This document shows positions 1 through 7,878 of a DNA stretch of 64,000 bases, piece after piece. The DNA is from Kineobactrum sediminis (GTDB lineage Bacteria; Pseudomonadota; Gammaproteobacteria; Pseudomonadales; Halieaceae): positions 62,001 through 126,000 of the forward strand of contig NZ_PKLZ01000002.1 in the NCBI RefSeq assembly GCF_002868715.1, read 5' to 3'. The notes under the pieces are model-generated. The model did no database searches, had not been told where the DNA came from, and worked only from the letters and a program-made list of their open reading frames with translations. Numbering within the stretch: position 1 is the stretch's first letter; every line of letters begins with the position of its first letter. A program made the translations under genes and the position numbers.

Positions 1-2
1 CC

Positions 3-404
3 GGCTTTTCCGGAGCCCTGTTGTACAGGCAGTCACGAGGCCGGCGGGCGCCGGTAAAAACCTTTCTCATGGACGGGCGTATCGTGGTGGGCGTGGGTAA
101 TATTTACGCGAACGAAGCTCTTTTCCTTGCCGGCATTCATCCCCAGCGACCTGCGGGACGCATTGCGCTGGCGCGCTATGAGGTGCTGGCCGGCCATGTC
201 AGGCAAGTGCTGAGTTCGGCGATAACCCAGGGTGGGACGACTTTGCGGGATTTCGTCGGCGGTGACGGCAAGCCCGGCTATTTCGCCCAGCAATTGCTGG
301 TGTACGGTCGCGGAGGGCAAGCCTGCAAGCGCTGCAGCAGGCCCTTGCGGGAGGCCAGGCTGGCGCAGCGGACGACGGTGTACTGCGTAGCCTGCCAGCG
401 CTGA
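3..404 (+). CDS. mutM: Formamidopyrimidine-DNA glycosylase, C-terminal part
   Basis: Base-excision repair enzyme that removes 8-oxoguanine and other oxidised purines. Only the C-terminal half is present because the reading frame is open to the left edge of the window. The visible part has the helix-two-turn-helix segment around [20 protein letters not shown], the conserved QGGTTLRDF and DGKPGYFAQ stretches, and the terminal zinc finger in the pattern C-x2-C-x16-C-x2-C ending in CVACQR. The catalytic N-terminal proline lies outside the window. It is convergent with coaD, a neighbour seen in many gammaproteobacteria. Confidence 0.96.
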   Translation, partial: GFSGALLYRQSRGRRAPVKTFLMDGRIVVGVGNIYANEALFLAGIHPQRPAGRIALARYEVLAGHVRQVLSSAITQGGTTLRDFVGGDGKPGYFAQQLLVYGRGGQACKRCSRPLREARLAQRTTVYCVACQR

Positions 405-433
405 ATACGTGCCCGGCGAACGAGGCCCGGTTC

Positions 434-940
<507 letters not shown>

Positions 941-994
941 TCAAGCCGCGGATAGTAAACATTCGGTGTTTCCGGTGCAAATGGCCACTTCGGG

Positions 995-1594
995 TTAAGG
1001 GTGATAATGATACAGGCAATATCTTACTGCCCCGGCGGTCTTTTCCCGATACAGCTGCCACGGTTCCGGTGGCAGCTGGACAAGGTCGGACACGGCTGTT
1101 TCGATATAAACGGATGCCTTGTTGTTAAGCAGTTTGTTGCCATGCAGGGCTGCGCAGGCCGGCGGTACCAGGTCCTGGCCGAAAGGCGGGTCGATAAAGA
1201 CGATATCGTAACGGTGCTCGGCGCGGGCAAGAAAATCAGCGGCAGTGCAATGATGACAGTGAGCCTGCTGGTCGGCGCCAAGGGTCTGCAGATGGCGCCT
1301 TATGTGCGCCAGATTATTTTGCTCGGAGTCAACGAAGTCACAGTAGGCGGCGCCCCGGGACAGAGCTTCAAGGCCCAGCGCGCCACTGCCGCTGAACAGG
1401 TCCAGGCAGCGTGCATCGCGAATAACCGGCGCCAACCAGTTAAAGAGCGTTTCCCGCACCCTGTCCGTGGTGGGGCGCAGGCCCTCTGTGGCGACAAAAT
1501 CCAGCTTGCGGCTGCGCCAGCGGCCGCCGATAATTCTCAGTGTGCCTGGTCCCACCTGGGCATCCCGTTGCTGCGATGATCGCCTGCCCGTCAT
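995..1594 (-). CDS. rsmD: 16S rRNA (guanine(966)-N2)-methyltransferase
   Basis: Methylates G966 of 16S rRNA in the assembled small subunit. The start chosen at 1594 gives 199 residues, matching the roughly 198-residue E. coli enzyme; the frame is open much further upstream but that part overlaps ftsY and is not protein-like. The SAM-binding motif LDLFSGSGALGLEALSRGA and the catalytic DPPFGQD motif (the N/D-PPF signature of base-amino methyltransferases) are present, along with the family N-terminus LRIIGGRWRSRKL. It is divergent from ftsY, the same arrangement as in E. coli. Confidence 0.95.
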   Translation of the reverse strand: MTGRRSSQQRDAQVGPGTLRIIGGRWRSRKLDFVATEGLRPTTDRVRETLFNWLAPVIRDARCLDLFSGSGALGLEALSRGAAYCDFVDSEQNNLAHIRRHLQTLGADQQAHCHHCTAADFLARAEHRYDIVFIDPPFGQDLVPPACAALHGNKLLNNKASVYIETAVSDLVQLPPEPWQLYREKTAGAVRYCLYHYHP

Positions 1595-1669
1595 TTCTTC
1601 GCTCCGCCCAAGAGTGATAAGATACGGGAATCCGCAGAGATCCCCCTTGCGCACTCTAGCACGAGAGTT

Positions 1670-2836
1670 ATGAAGTTTTTTAAACGAAAAAAGAACCAGA
1701 CCGATCCGGCTGCAGACGCCCCTCGCGATTCTGAGACTCCCGCGGAAGCCCCGGAATCCCAGGCGTCGGCAGAGGATGTAGCCGATCTCCCCGTGCAGCC
1801 AGTCGAACCCGGCGATGGTGCCCCGCGAGCAGGGCACGCCATGCCCGCCGAGCGACCCAGGGCACCTGTCGCGCCGGGCGACAACAGCGCCGATACCAGC
1901 GAGAGCGGTTTTTTTGCGCGCCTGCGTCGCGGTCTTGGTCGCACGAGTGACACATTGGTGCACGGCCTGGGCAACCTGTTCCTGGGAAGTAAGGAAATTG
2001 ACACCGAACTGCTGGAGGAGCTCGAGTCGCGGTTGCTGTTGGCGGATGTCGGCGTAGATGCAACCGTGGAGGTTATCGACAGCCTTACGCGGCGCATTTC
2101 CCGCAGGGAGCTCACTCGCCCCGAGGCCTTGGGTGACGCCCTGCAAGAGGAGCTGCTCGAGCTGCTCAAACCCTGCGAGAAGCCCCTGGACGTTACGGGT
2201 AAAAAGCCTTTTGTGATTCTCATGGTGGGCGTCAATGGTGTGGGCAAGACGACCACCATCGGCAAACTGGCGCGTCGCTACCAGGCTGAGGGTCGATCGG
2301 TAATGCTGGCAGCGGGGGATACGTTCCGCGCAGCGGCTGTGGAACAACTGCAGGTTTGGGGGGAGCGGCACGAGGTGCCGGTAATTGCCCAGCAAACCGG
2401 GGCGGACAGCGCATCGGTATTGTTCGACGCCTTACAGGCGGCAAAAGCACGCAATGTCGATGTCCTGATCGCGGATACTGCCGGTCGCTTGCATAACAAG
2501 GACCACTTGATGGACGAGCTGAAAAAGGTGGTTCGGGTGATGGCCAAGCTGGATCCGGAAGCTCCCCACGAGATCATGCTGGTACTGGACGCCGGCACCG
2601 GCCAGAATGCGCTTACCCAGGCCCGCCAGTTTCAGGAGGTAGTCGGTGTCACCGGTATCACCCTGACCAAGCTGGATGGCACCGCCAAGGGTGGGGTCAT
2701 CTTTGCCATCGCCCGCAAGCTGGGATTACCCATACGCTTTATTGGTGTTGGCGAAACTGCGGAAGATCTGCGCCCCTTTGCGGCCGAGCCCTTCATTCGC
2801 GCCTTGTTTGCGGGTGACGACAGCCATAGCAAATGA
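1670..2836 (+). CDS. ftsY: Signal recognition particle receptor FtsY
   Basis: SRP receptor GTPase that docks ribosome-SRP complexes at the inner membrane for co-translational insertion. Residues 1 to about 85 form an acidic, low-complexity A domain, after a basic KFFKRKKN start. The NG domain follows, with the P loop [15 protein letters not shown] near residue 186, [11 protein letters not shown], the G3 motif [12 protein letters not shown] near 267 and [10 protein letters not shown] near 332. The length is 388 residues. Its stop overlaps the ftsE start in an ATGA, giving the classic ftsY-ftsE-ftsX operon. Confidence 0.97.
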   Translation: MKFFKRKKNQTDPAADAPRDSETPAEAPESQASAEDVADLPVQPVEPGDGAPRAGHAMPAERPRAPVAPGDNSADTSESGFFARLRRGLGRTSDTLVHGLGNLFLGSKEIDTELLEELESRLLLADVGVDATVEVIDSLTRRISRRELTRPEALGDALQEELLELLKPCEKPLDVTGKKPFVILMVGVNGVGKTTTIGKLARRYQAEGRSVMLAAGDTFRAAAVEQLQVWGERHEVPVIAQQTGADSASVLFDALQAAKARNVDVLIADTAGRLHNKDHLMDELKKVVRVMAKLDPEAPHEIMLVLDAGTGQNALTQARQFQEVVGVTGITLTKLDGTAKGGVIFAIARKLGLPIRFIGVGETAEDLRPFAAEPFIRALFAGDDSHSK

Positions 2837-3495
2837 TTACTTTTGACCGGGTGAGCAAGCGCTACGCGGAGGGCCACGAAGCCCTGCGGGAGGTCAGCGT
2901 TGAACTGGGCCGGGACGAGCTGGTTTTTCTCACCGGCCATTCCGGCGCGGGTAAAAGCACGCTGTTGCGTCTCATCATGCTGATTGAGCGTCCCACCCGG
3001 GGCCAGATAATTATCGACGGTGAGAACCTGGCGAAAGTGAAGGCCCGGGGCATCCCCCGGCACCGACGCAATATTGGCGTTGTGTTCCAGAATCACCAGC
3101 TGCTGTTTGACCGGACCGTATTCGACAATGTGGCCCTGCCGCTGGTGATTGCCGGTTATGAGCACCGCGAAATTGGACGTCGGGTTCGCGCCGCCCTGGA
3201 CAAGGTCGGCCTGCTGGCCCGGGAACGCGCCCTGCCCATCACCCTGTCCGGGGGTGAACAGCAGCGGGTCGGGATCGCCAGGGCAGTAGTGGCCAAACCC
3301 CGTATCCTGCTCGCCGACGAGCCCACGGGCAACCTCGATCCGGCACTCTCCGCGGAGATCATGCAGCTCTTCGAGGCCTTTAACCAGGTCGGGGTAACGG
3401 TGGTGATAGCCAGCCACGATCTGGCGTTGATTTCCCGCCTGCGCCACCGCATTTTAACCCTGCGCGAAGGCCGCCTGGTGAGTAGCGGCGGATGA
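2833..3495 (+). CDS. ftsE: Cell division ATP-binding protein FtsE
   Basis: ATPase of the FtsEX complex, which links the divisome to activation of periplasmic murein hydrolases. At 220 residues it is a bare ABC ATPase. It carries Walker [10 protein letters not shown] near residue 35, a Q loop in VVFQNHQLL, the signature [14 protein letters not shown] near 137, and Walker [14 protein letters not shown] followed by the switch histidine in IASHD. It overlaps ftsY and ftsX by four bases each, which suggests translational coupling. Confidence 0.97.
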   Translation: MITFDRVSKRYAEGHEALREVSVELGRDELVFLTGHSGAGKSTLLRLIMLIERPTRGQIIIDGENLAKVKARGIPRHRRNIGVVFQNHQLLFDRTVFDNVALPLVIAGYEHREIGRRVRAALDKVGLLARERALPITLSGGEQQRVGIARAVVAKPRILLADEPTGNLDPALSAEIMQLFEAFNQVGVTVVIASHDLALISRLRHRILTLREGRLVSSGG

Positions 3496-4484
3496 TATCC
3501 GGTCGCAATAAAAAGCACTCAGCAGCGGGTGTTCGCCGGGAGGGTGCCAGTGCCAGCGGCATCAGCCTGAGACAGCGCTATAACGGTTGGCTGGCCCACC
3601 ACCGTCAGTCGGCTTCGGATAGTCTGGAGCGAATATTCAACGCCCCCGTATCCAGCGTGTTGACCTGGCTGGTGATTGGTATTGCCCTCGCTCTGCCGGC
3701 GGCGCTGGAGGTGGGATTGAGTAACGCCCGCCAGATCAGCGACGGCTGGAACAGTCCTGCGCAGTTGTCGCTGTTCATGAAGGATTCGGTAACCGCCGTG
3801 CAGACGGAAACCCTGCGCGAGGAATTACTGGCCCGACCGGATATCGCAGAGGTGATTCATATCTCCCGGGACGAGGCCCTCAGGGAATTCACCGCGCTTT
3901 CCGGCTTTGCTGACGTCCTGGATAGTCTTGAGCAAAACCCCCTGCCGAATCTCCTGTTGGTGACCCCCGTCAGCGGCGCGAACCAATCGATGACGCTGCA
4001 TGCGGAGCTGGCCGCAGACCCCAGGGTTGCCGAGGCGGTGATGGACATGGCCTGGCTACAGCGGCTGAACAACCTGATGGAACTGGGGCAACGCCTGGTG
4101 CTGGCGTTGGGTGGAATCCTGGTGGCGGGCGTGGTGCTGATTCTCGGGAATACCATTCGCCTGGCCATTGAGAGCCGTCGCGAAGAGATTGTAATCGTCA
4201 AGCTGGTCGGGGGCAGCAATGCCTTTGTGCGCCGGCCCTTTTTATATACCGGCCTCTGGTATGGGGTGGGCGGCGGTTTTTTTGCGGCCCTTCTGGTAGC
4301 CACGGCACTCTGGTTCCTGGGTGCACCGGTGGCCGATCTGGCCCAGTCATACCAAAGCACCTTTCGCCTGGGCGGGCTGGGTATCATGGGCAGCTTGAAC
4401 CTGGTGATACTGGGCGGGTTATTGGGTTTGACGGGCGCCTGGCTGGCGGTATCCCGCCATCTCGGCAGTATTGCCCCGCGCTAG
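3492..4484 (+). CDS. ftsX: Cell division protein FtsX
   Basis: Membrane partner of FtsE, a MacB/LolC-type four-helix permease-like protein that transmits ATPase action to EnvC-type hydrolase activators. Of the 330 residues, the first 50 or so are basic and cytoplasmic. The first membrane helix follows VLTWLVIGIALALPAAL, then comes a periplasmic domain of about 110 residues, then three C-terminal helices (around ALGGILVAGVVLILGNT, GVGGGFFAALLVATALWF and NLVILGGLLGLTGAWLAV). The IRLAIESRREEIVIVKLVG loop is family-typical. It ends 143 bases before rpoH, the same neighbour as in E. coli. Confidence 0.95.
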   Translation: MISGRNKKHSAAGVRREGASASGISLRQRYNGWLAHHRQSASDSLERIFNAPVSSVLTWLVIGIALALPAALEVGLSNARQISDGWNSPAQLSLFMKDSVTAVQTETLREELLARPDIAEVIHISRDEALREFTALSGFADVLDSLEQNPLPNLLLVTPVSGANQSMTLHAELAADPRVAEAVMDMAWLQRLNNLMELGQRLVLALGGILVAGVVLILGNTIRLAIESRREEIVIVKLVGGSNAFVRRPFLYTGLWYGVGGGFFAALLVATALWFLGAPVADLAQSYQSTFRLGGLGIMGSLNLVILGGLLGLTGAWLAVSRHLGSIAPR

Positions 4485-4569
4485 TCCGCCTCCCTACATC
4501 CTGGCTCTAACCCACTGTTTTCCATGCGAAAAAATTTTACATCGGAGTTTAACCTGAACTTCCCACATG

Positions 4570-4596
4570 TTGGCACTCTAATAGGATGAGTGCTAA
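4570..4596 (+). promoter_or_regulatory. CIRCE-like HrcA operator upstream of rpoH
   Basis: Left arm TTGGCACTC, nine-base spacer, right arm GAGTGCTAA. The consensus CIRCE is TTAGCACTC-N9-GAGTGCTAA, so this site matches 17 of 18 arm bases with exact spacing. It lies 31 bases before the rpoH start codon. HrcA is the known repressor of CIRCE sites; no hrcA gene is present in this window. Confidence 0.85.
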
Positions 4597-4599
4597 ACT
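4570..4599 (+). promoter_or_regulatory. Candidate sigma70 promoter of rpoH, overlapped by CIRCE
   Basis: TTGGCA (4570-4575) and TAAACT (4594-4599) are separated by 18 bases and would form a vegetative promoter with a short leader before the AGGGAGA ribosome-binding site at 4614-4620. The CIRCE arms lie almost exactly on the -35 and -10 elements, so bound repressor would block RNA polymerase. This is inferred from sequence only. Confidence 0.5.
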
Positions 4600-4627
4600 T
4601 GTCGGCATTGAACAGGGAGATTTTCAC

Positions 4628-5482
4628 ATGAGCACGATATTGCAACCGATTGACCAGCTGGTGCCCGGGGCCAATCTTGGTGCCTATGTGCAAGCCGTTG
4701 GCAGAATCCCTTTGCTTACTCCGGAACGGGAGCATGAGCTGGCGGAAGACCTGTATTACAACGACAACGTGGCTGCTGCGCGCGAACTGATCATGTCCCA
4801 TTTGCGCTTTGTGGTGCACATTGCTCGCAGCTATTCAGGTTATGGCCTGGCCGAGGCGGACCTGATCCAGGAAGGCAACGTTGGCCTGATGAAGGCCGTC
4901 AAGCGCTTCAATCCCGAGAAGGGTGTACGCCTGGTGTCTTTCGCCGTGCACTGGATCAAGGCAGAGATGCATGAATTCATTCTCCGCAACTGGAGAATCG
5001 TCAAGATCGCCACTACCAAGGCCCAGCGCAAATTGTTCTTCAACCTGCGCAGCGCCAAGAAAAGCCTCGCCTGGTTGAGCCCGGAAGAGGCACAGGCGGT
5101 GGCCAGTGATCTCGGTGTGGATATTACCGAAGTCCAGCGGATGGAGGGGCGCCTGAGTAGCCGCGATGTCGCATTTGATTCGCCGCTGGACCAGGACGAC
5201 GAAGACGCCTGGCAGGCACCGCAGTATTTTCTGGAAGATCAGCGCAGCGACCCGGCTACAGCGGTGGAATCCGACGACTGGCAGGAAAACAGTGAAGAGC
5301 AGCTTTACCTGGCACTGGCCGATCTCGATGAACGCAGCCGTGATATTCTTGCCCAACGCTGGCTGGCTGAAGAAAAAGCCACCCTGCACGAATTGGCGGC
5401 CAAGTACGCGGTTTCTGCTGAGCGCATCCGCCAGCTTGAGCAGAACGCAATGAAAAAATTGCGCGGGGCAATTGCTGCCTGA
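4628..5482 (+). CDS. rpoH: RNA polymerase heat-shock sigma factor RpoH (sigma32)
   Basis: Directs transcription of chaperone and protease genes. The start at 4628 follows AGGGAGA and gives 284 residues, as in E. coli; an upstream in-frame ATG at 4586 would lie inside the CIRCE operator and has no ribosome-binding site. Region 2 contains [19 protein letters not shown], and the RpoH box QRKLFFNLR lies near residue 131. Region 4 ends with a helix-turn-helix ([22 protein letters not shown]). Its position after ftsX is conserved. The CIRCE site upstream suggests that the sigma32 regulon is placed under HrcA control in this organism. Confidence 0.97.
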   Translation: MSTILQPIDQLVPGANLGAYVQAVGRIPLLTPEREHELAEDLYYNDNVAAARELIMSHLRFVVHIARSYSGYGLAEADLIQEGNVGLMKAVKRFNPEKGVRLVSFAVHWIKAEMHEFILRNWRIVKIATTKAQRKLFFNLRSAKKSLAWLSPEEAQAVASDLGVDITEVQRMEGRLSSRDVAFDSPLDQDDEDAWQAPQYFLEDQRSDPATAVESDDWQENSEEQLYLALADLDERSRDILAQRWLAEEKATLHELAAKYAVSAERIRQLEQNAMKKLRGAIAA

Positions 5483-5534
5483 TTTTCAGCGGCGGGGTGT
5501 TAAACTGTAGCACTTCCGGTATCAGGTCCAGATC

Positions 5535-5912
5535 ATGGCACAATTCTTTATTTTCAGCGCCGCCTTGAGCGGCGTTCTCGCGGTCAGTTTCGGAGCGTTT
5601 GGTGCTCATGCACTGAAGAGCAGGCTGGACGACTATGCGATGGGCATATTCGAGACTGCGGTCCAGTATCACTTCTACCATACCCTGGCTCTGCTCGCGG
5701 TAGGCCTCCTCGCCGCAGGTTTTCCGGGTATCAATCTGCTGCGCAGCAGTGGCATTTTGTTCATCCTCGGGCTGGTGATTTTTTCAGGCAGCCTCTATCT
5801 CCTGAGTATTACAGGCATCCGTTGGCTCGGTGCCGTGACTCCCCTGGGCGGTCTCGCCTTTATAGCGGGCTGGGCCTGCCTCGGCGCCGCGAGCTGGAAG
5901 CTGGCAGTCTGA
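5535..5912 (+). CDS. DUF423 family membrane protein (YgdD-like)
   Basis: A 125-residue inner-membrane protein of the DUF423 family, function unknown. About four hydrophobic helices span the whole length. The family-typical FGAFGAHALKSRLD follows the first helix, and AVQYHFYHTLALLAVG and the C-terminal TPLGGLAFIAGWACLG are also characteristic. It sits 52 bases after rpoH and three bases before trmB on the same strand, so it may be co-transcribed with either. Nothing in the sequence assigns a substrate. Confidence 0.88.
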   Translation: MAQFFIFSAALSGVLAVSFGAFGAHALKSRLDDYAMGIFETAVQYHFYHTLALLAVGLLAAGFPGINLLRSSGILFILGLVIFSGSLYLLSITGIRWLGAVTPLGGLAFIAGWACLGAASWKLAV

Positions 5913-5915
5913 ACC

Positions 5916-6629
5916 ATGACCGACTCTGTACAGCAACGGCCAATTCGTAGCTACGTATTACGCATGGGGCGCCTGACACCAGGGCAGCAGCGCGCCTATG
6001 ACGAGAACTGGTCGCACTTCGGGTTGTTGCACGGTGACGGCGCGCCGGACTTTGATGTGGTGTTTGGTCGTACCGCGCCACGAGTGCTGGAAATCGGCTT
6101 CGGGATGGGTGAGTCACTGGTAACCATGGCCGCAGCCGCGCCGGAAAAGGACTTTATCGGCATTGAAGTGCATCGTCCGGGGGTCGGCAAATTGCTGCAC
6201 ACCATGGCAGAGCGCGAGGTAGGAAACATTCGTGCCTACTGCCACGACGCGGTAGAGGTGCTGCGTGACTGCATTGCAGAGTCGTCACTGGACACCATAC
6301 AGATATTCTTCCCCGATCCCTGGCACAAGAAGCGCCATAACAAGCGGCGCCTCATTCAGCCGGGCTTTACTGCCCAACTGGTACGCCATCTGAAACCCGG
6401 CGGGATACTGCACCTCGCGACCGATTGGGAAGATTACGCAGAGCAGATGCTGGAAGTGCTTTCCGCTACACCCAACCTGGTAAATACCGCGGGTGTGGAC
6501 CAATACGCCCCGCGCCCGTCGCAGCGGCCGCTCACCAAGTTTGAGCTCCGTGGTGAGCGCCTGGGCCACGGGGTATGGGATCTGGTCTTTCAGCGCCCGA
6601 CACGCAGCGCTGAAGACAACAACGCGTAG
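5916..6629 (+). CDS. trmB: tRNA (guanine-N7-)-methyltransferase
   Basis: Forms m7G46 in the variable loop of tRNAs using SAM. The 237 residues include the SAM-binding [20 protein letters not shown], the acidic HDAVEVL, and the family signature [15 protein letters not shown], with the catalytic/tRNA-binding [10 protein letters not shown] near residue 170. The N-terminal [18 protein letters not shown] is typical of the gammaproteobacterial form. It ends just before the Pho box region. Confidence 0.96.
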   Translation: MTDSVQQRPIRSYVLRMGRLTPGQQRAYDENWSHFGLLHGDGAPDFDVVFGRTAPRVLEIGFGMGESLVTMAAAAPEKDFIGIEVHRPGVGKLLHTMAEREVGNIRAYCHDAVEVLRDCIAESSLDTIQIFFPDPWHKKRHNKRRLIQPGFTAQLVRHLKPGGILHLATDWEDYAEQMLEVLSATPNLVNTAGVDQYAPRPSQRPLTKFELRGERLGHGVWDLVFQRPTRSAEDNNA

Positions 6630-6663
6630 GCGCCGGCAAGTTTACTCGCCATTCGGTGATTGC

Positions 6664-6685
6664 CTGTCATATTTCTGTCACATTT
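6664..6685 (+). promoter_or_regulatory. Pho box (PhoB site) upstream of pstS
   Basis: Two adjacent 11-base units, CTGTCATATTT and CTGTCACATTT, match the PhoB direct-repeat consensus (CTGTCAT plus a four-base A/T spacer). A degenerate third unit starting CTGCC follows at 6686. A -10 element TATAGT (6692-6697) begins 10 bases after the second heptamer, the canonical position for a PhoB-activated promoter that lacks a -35 box. Confidence 0.9.
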
Positions 6686-6691
6686 CTGCCT

Positions 6692-6697
6692 TATAGT
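6692..6697 (+). promoter_or_regulatory. -10 element of the pstS promoter
   Basis: TATAGT positioned 10 bases downstream of the second Pho heptamer. No recognisable -35 hexamer exists, as expected for a PhoB-dependent promoter. The leader to the pstS ATG is about 45 bases. Confidence 0.7.
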
Positions 6698-6746
6698 GCC
6701 GCGATAGACCAGTTGGTATCCATTCGTCCTCCACGCGGAGACTATT

Positions 6747-7721
6747 ATGAAATTCAAGCAGCTTATTACTACACTAACCCTCGTTGCAGCGGGGTTCACC
6801 AGCATCCCGGGCATTGCGGAAGTTGATCCCGCGCTGCCCAAATATGAACGTGTCGGCGGAGTTTCCGGCAACCTGTCCAGCATTGGGTCCGACACCCTGA
6901 ATAACCTGATGACTCTGTGGGCCGAAGAATTCAACAAGTTCTACCCGAACGTGAATGTGCAGATCCAGGGTGCGGGCTCATCCACCGCACCACCCGCACT
7001 GACTCAGGGCACTGCCATTCTGGCGCCCATGAGCCGGGCGATGCGCGATACTGAAATCCAGACATTTGAGGCCGCCCATGGCTACGCACCGTATGCGCTG
7101 CCGGTAGCCATTGATATGCTGGCGGTATACGTTAATAAAGACAATCCGATTGAAGGCCTGAGCCTGCCCGAGGTGGATGCCATTTTTTCCGCCACTCGTC
7201 GCTGCGGCTATCCCGAAGACATCGTCCGCTGGGGCCAGGTGGGCCTGACCGGCTCATGGGCCAACCGTGACTTTGCCCTGTATAGCCGCAACGCCGTCTC
7301 CGGCACCTACGGTTTCTTCAAGGATAACGCGCTGTGTGGCGGTGATTTCAAGGCCAGCATCAATGAGCAGCCTGGGTCATCCTCTGTGGTGCAGGGTGTT
7401 ACCGAATCGATTAACGGTATCGGCTATTCCGGTATTGGCTATCGTACGTCAGGTGTGAAAGTCCTGCCCCTTGCCGTCGAACAGGGTGCTCCTTTTATTG
7501 AAGCCAAACGCGAAAACGCCGCCGACGGCAGCTATCCCCTGTCACGCTATCTGTATGTTTACATCAATAAGAATCCCAACCAGGAGCTGACTCCACTGGC
7601 ACGGGAATTCGTGAAGATGTTGTACTCCAAAACGGGCCAGGAAATTGTGCATCGCGATGGTTTTGTGCCCCTGCCCAATGCTCTCGGCCAGCGGGTTATG
7701 GCTGATCTGGGCATTAATTGA
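6747..7721 (+). CDS. pstS: Phosphate ABC transporter substrate-binding protein PstS
   Basis: Periplasmic high-affinity phosphate-binding protein. The 324 residues begin with a signal peptide (KFKQLITTLTLVAAGFTSI, cleavage probably near GIA at about residue 24). The mature start has the phosphate-binding GNLSSIGSDTLNNL, then GAGSSTAPPAL, LAPMSRAMRD and SRNAVSGTYGFF, which supply ligands in the PstS family. The C-terminus PNQELTPLAREFVKMLYSKTG is typical of the larger proteobacterial PstS-like proteins. It is the first gene of the Pst block and is separated from pstC by a strong terminator, so it can be made in excess over the permease. Confidence 0.95.
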   Translation: MKFKQLITTLTLVAAGFTSIPGIAEVDPALPKYERVGGVSGNLSSIGSDTLNNLMTLWAEEFNKFYPNVNVQIQGAGSSTAPPALTQGTAILAPMSRAMRDTEIQTFEAAHGYAPYALPVAIDMLAVYVNKDNPIEGLSLPEVDAIFSATRRCGYPEDIVRWGQVGLTGSWANRDFALYSRNAVSGTYGFFKDNALCGGDFKASINEQPGSSSVVQGVTESINGIGYSGIGYRTSGVKVLPLAVEQGAPFIEAKRENAADGSYPLSRYLYVYINKNPNQELTPLAREFVKMLYSKTGQEIVHRDGFVPLPNALGQRVMADLGIN

Positions 7722-7768
7722 TCCACGTCCCCAAGGCTCCGCCGGCGTGCTGCGCGGTTATTCCACAC

Positions 7769-7800
7769 ATTAAAAAGAGAGGTTCGCCTCTCTTTTTAAT
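7769..7800. terminator. Strong bidirectional-type terminator between pstS and pstC
   Basis: A perfect 14-bp stem (ATTAAAAAGAGAGG pairing with CCTCTCTTTTTAAT) closed by a TTCG tetraloop, with a T run on the 3' side of the + strand. It should end or attenuate the pstS message and so set the ratio of binding protein to permease. Confidence 0.9.
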
Positions 7801-7802
7801 GA

Positions 7803-7823
7803 TTGTCACATAAATGGTATATT
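7803..7823 (+). promoter_or_regulatory. Possible weak promoter and Pho half-site before pstC
   Basis: A single Pho-like heptamer TTGTCAC (7803-7809) is followed eight bases later by the -10-like TATATT (7818-7823). The 11 bases before the heptamer do not form a convincing second repeat, so this is at best a half-site. It could give pstC-phoU a transcript independent of the terminator. Confidence 0.3.
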
Positions 7824-7878
7824 CCGGTTCCAGCACGAGGGTCCCGGCGTTGCCCTGGACCCCAAAAGGGGCGTCTCC

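Noticed and set aside
1003-1012. Fur-box-like GATAATGATA near coaD
   Set aside because: It lies inside the 3' end of rsmD and is explained by His and Tyr codons of the C-terminus; no second half is present.
1595-2395. Long minus-strand extension of rsmD over ftsY
   Set aside because: The open frame is a shadow of GC-rich ftsY; the family start is at 1594 and the extra sequence has no domain.
4586-4627. Upstream ATG for rpoH at 4586
   Set aside because: It falls inside the CIRCE element, has no ribosome-binding site and adds residues not found in RpoH.
7803-7823. Full second Pho box before pstC
   Set aside because: Only one heptamer resembles the consensus; the preceding unit is part of the terminator and does not match.
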